Of a DNA stretch of 31,304 nucleotides, positions 30,526-31,304 are shown in pieces (position 1 is the first letter of the stretch; each line of letters starts with the position of its first letter). Origin of the DNA: HRBIN12 sp964640965 (GTDB lineage: Bacteria > Actinomycetota > UBA4738 > HRBIN12); assembly GCA_964640965.1 (NCBI GenBank), contig CAZXJB010000012.1, positions 1-31,304 of the forward strand, given 5' to 3'. The notes below the pieces were generated by a model. It was not told the origin of the DNA. It made no database searches and worked only from the letters and a program-made list of their open reading frames with translations. The translations under genes and the position numbers were made by a program.

Positions 30526-31028
30526 CCCTCACCTCCCGCCGCCGGGTCGGGCGTGCGGGGTCTGGGGCCGCGATGCCCGTTCCCGCGGGGCTCGGCGACC
30601 TCGACCGGCACGCGGGCGAGCAGGGCCTCCTCGGCGCCGCTCGCCTCCAGGAGCTCGGCGAAGCTCACGTCGAGCGCCTCGCGCAGGCGCTCCTGCGCGA
30701 GGACGAGGTACGGGAAGGCCGGGCAGTGACCCTCGTGGACGCAGCCGCCCGGCTGACGCAGGCACTCGATGATGGCGAGCGGTCCCTCGACGGCCTCGAT
30801 GACCTCCAGGAGCGTGAAGGCCTCGGGCGCCTTCGCGAGCGCGATCCCCCCGCCGACCCCGCGGCGGGTGGCCAGGATCCCCGCCCGCGCGAGCGACTGC
30901 ACGATCTTGCCGAGGAAGGTCGGCGAGATCCCCTGGCTCCGAGCGACCCTCGCGGCGCTCGTGTGCCCGGCGCGCGCGACCTCGACGACGCACCGGACCG
31001 CGTAATCGGCCTCCCGCGTCACGAGCAC
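30522..31028 (-). CDS. Rrf2-family regulator of the heme/multiheme operon
   Basis: 168 aa. Winged-helix Rrf2 domain starting VLVTREADYAVRCVVEVAR, with the ISPTFLGKIVQSLARAGIL recognition region and GVGGGIAL wing. C89, C96 and C102 (C-x6-C-x5-C) match the cluster-binding cysteines of the family and have the same spacing as the Rrf2 protein at 11431. The GTG start has GGGAGG at a suitable distance. It overlaps hemA by 4 bp, so it probably controls its own operon in response to Fe-S state, NO or redox. NsrR, IscR and RsrR types cannot be told apart here. Confidence 0.92.
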   Translation of the reverse strand: MLVTREADYAVRCVVEVARAGHTSAARVARSQGISPTFLGKIVQSLARAGILATRRGVGGGIALAKAPEAFTLLEVIEAVEGPLAIIECLRQPGGCVHEGHCPAFPYLVLAQERLREALDVSFAELLEASGAEEALLARVPVEVAEPRGNGHRGPRPRTPDPAAGGEG

Positions 31029-31044
31029 GGCCGTTCACCTCCCC

Positions 31045-31304
31045 TCATCGCGACCTCCGTCCGCCGGCGCGGGCGCGCTCGGCGGCGAGGAGCCGATCCT
31101 TCGCCGCCACGCGCAGGCGTCGGTACGTGCGCTCCTCGATCAGGCCGCGCTCGAAGCTGAGGTCGAGCGCGGCGATCTCCTCCACGATCAGGTCGGGGTC
31201 CTCGAGCACGGGCTCCGGGGACCGTCCGTCGCCGCCCGCGACCCGCAGGGCCGGCGGCCGGGCGCCGCCCGTCCGAGCGCGGGGCCGGGTCCCGCGCCGC
31301 GCCG
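31045..31304 (-). CDS. C-terminal part of an unidentified protein (5' end outside window)
   Basis: The last 86 codons of a minus-strand gene. The visible protein is an Arg/Pro/Gly-rich linker followed by a charged helical end, EEIAALDLSFERGLIEERTY and RRLRVAAKDRLLAAERARAG, reminiscent of the short C-terminal helices (SHOCT-like) found on several small membrane-linked proteins. Its TGA is 16 bp before the Rrf2 GTG, so it is probably co-transcribed. A cytochrome c biogenesis protein would fit the context but the sequence does not prove it. Confidence 0.6.
   Translation of the reverse strand, partial: ARRGTRPRARTGGARPPALRVAGGDGRSPEPVLEDPDLIVEEIAALDLSFERGLIEERTYRRLRVAAKDRLLAAERARAGGRRSR

Overview
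The window is a GC-rich chromosomal segment from a member of the Actinomycetota, probably an uncultured lineage distant from the mycobacteria. The evidence is the syntenic FHA–FHA–PP2C phosphatase–FtsW/RodA–PBP–PASTA kinase block with a tRNA-Leu directly upstream (the arrangement near the replication origin in mycobacteria), the frequent GTG starts and ATGA/GTGA stop-start overlaps, the TAGACT-type -10 boxes, and the coproporphyrin-type ferrochelatase followed by a porphyrinogen oxidase. No insertion sequence, CRISPR array or rRNA gene was seen.

Region 1 (1-11,244): on the minus strand, a cell-wall growth and signalling cluster (fhaA, fhaB, pstP, ftsW, pbpA, pknB) reads into a tandem-domain ThyX-like gene. 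The cytochrome oxidase genes ctaC and ctaD (cut by the left edge) follow. The oxidase is unusual. Subunit II carries a second, C-terminal cupredoxin domain with a full type 1 copper ligand set. Subunit I has the YSHPxV signature of A2-type oxidases and no lysine at the usual K-channel position. A tRNA-Leu(CAG) lies divergently upstream of fhaA.

Region 2 (11,245-17,086): an Rrf2-type regulator with three cysteines, a small eight-cysteine protein of unknown function, a membrane histidine kinase, a LarC1-only protein, then a plus-strand set of DUF4446 protein, bactofilin and seryl-tRNA synthetase.

Region 3 (17,087-22,253): two convergent multi-PAS genes, one a histidine kinase and one with no output domain, then tRNA-Ser(TGA) and a PAS-GGDEF protein.

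Region 4 (22,254-31,304): two convergent heme-related operons. The plus-strand pair encodes ferrochelatase and porphyrinogen oxidase. The minus-strand operon runs partial gene, Rrf2 regulator, hemA, NapC/NirT-like hexaheme protein, decaheme protein, small membrane protein, second decaheme protein, nonaheme protein, SurA-like chaperone. The four cytochromes together carry 34 CxxCH motifs and one CxxxCH, about 35 predicted hemes, each on a single membrane anchor. I infer a membrane-bound multiheme electron conduit, made together with its heme-supply enzyme and a redox or NO-sensing regulator. This is the most novel system in the window; its substrate cannot be read from the sequence.
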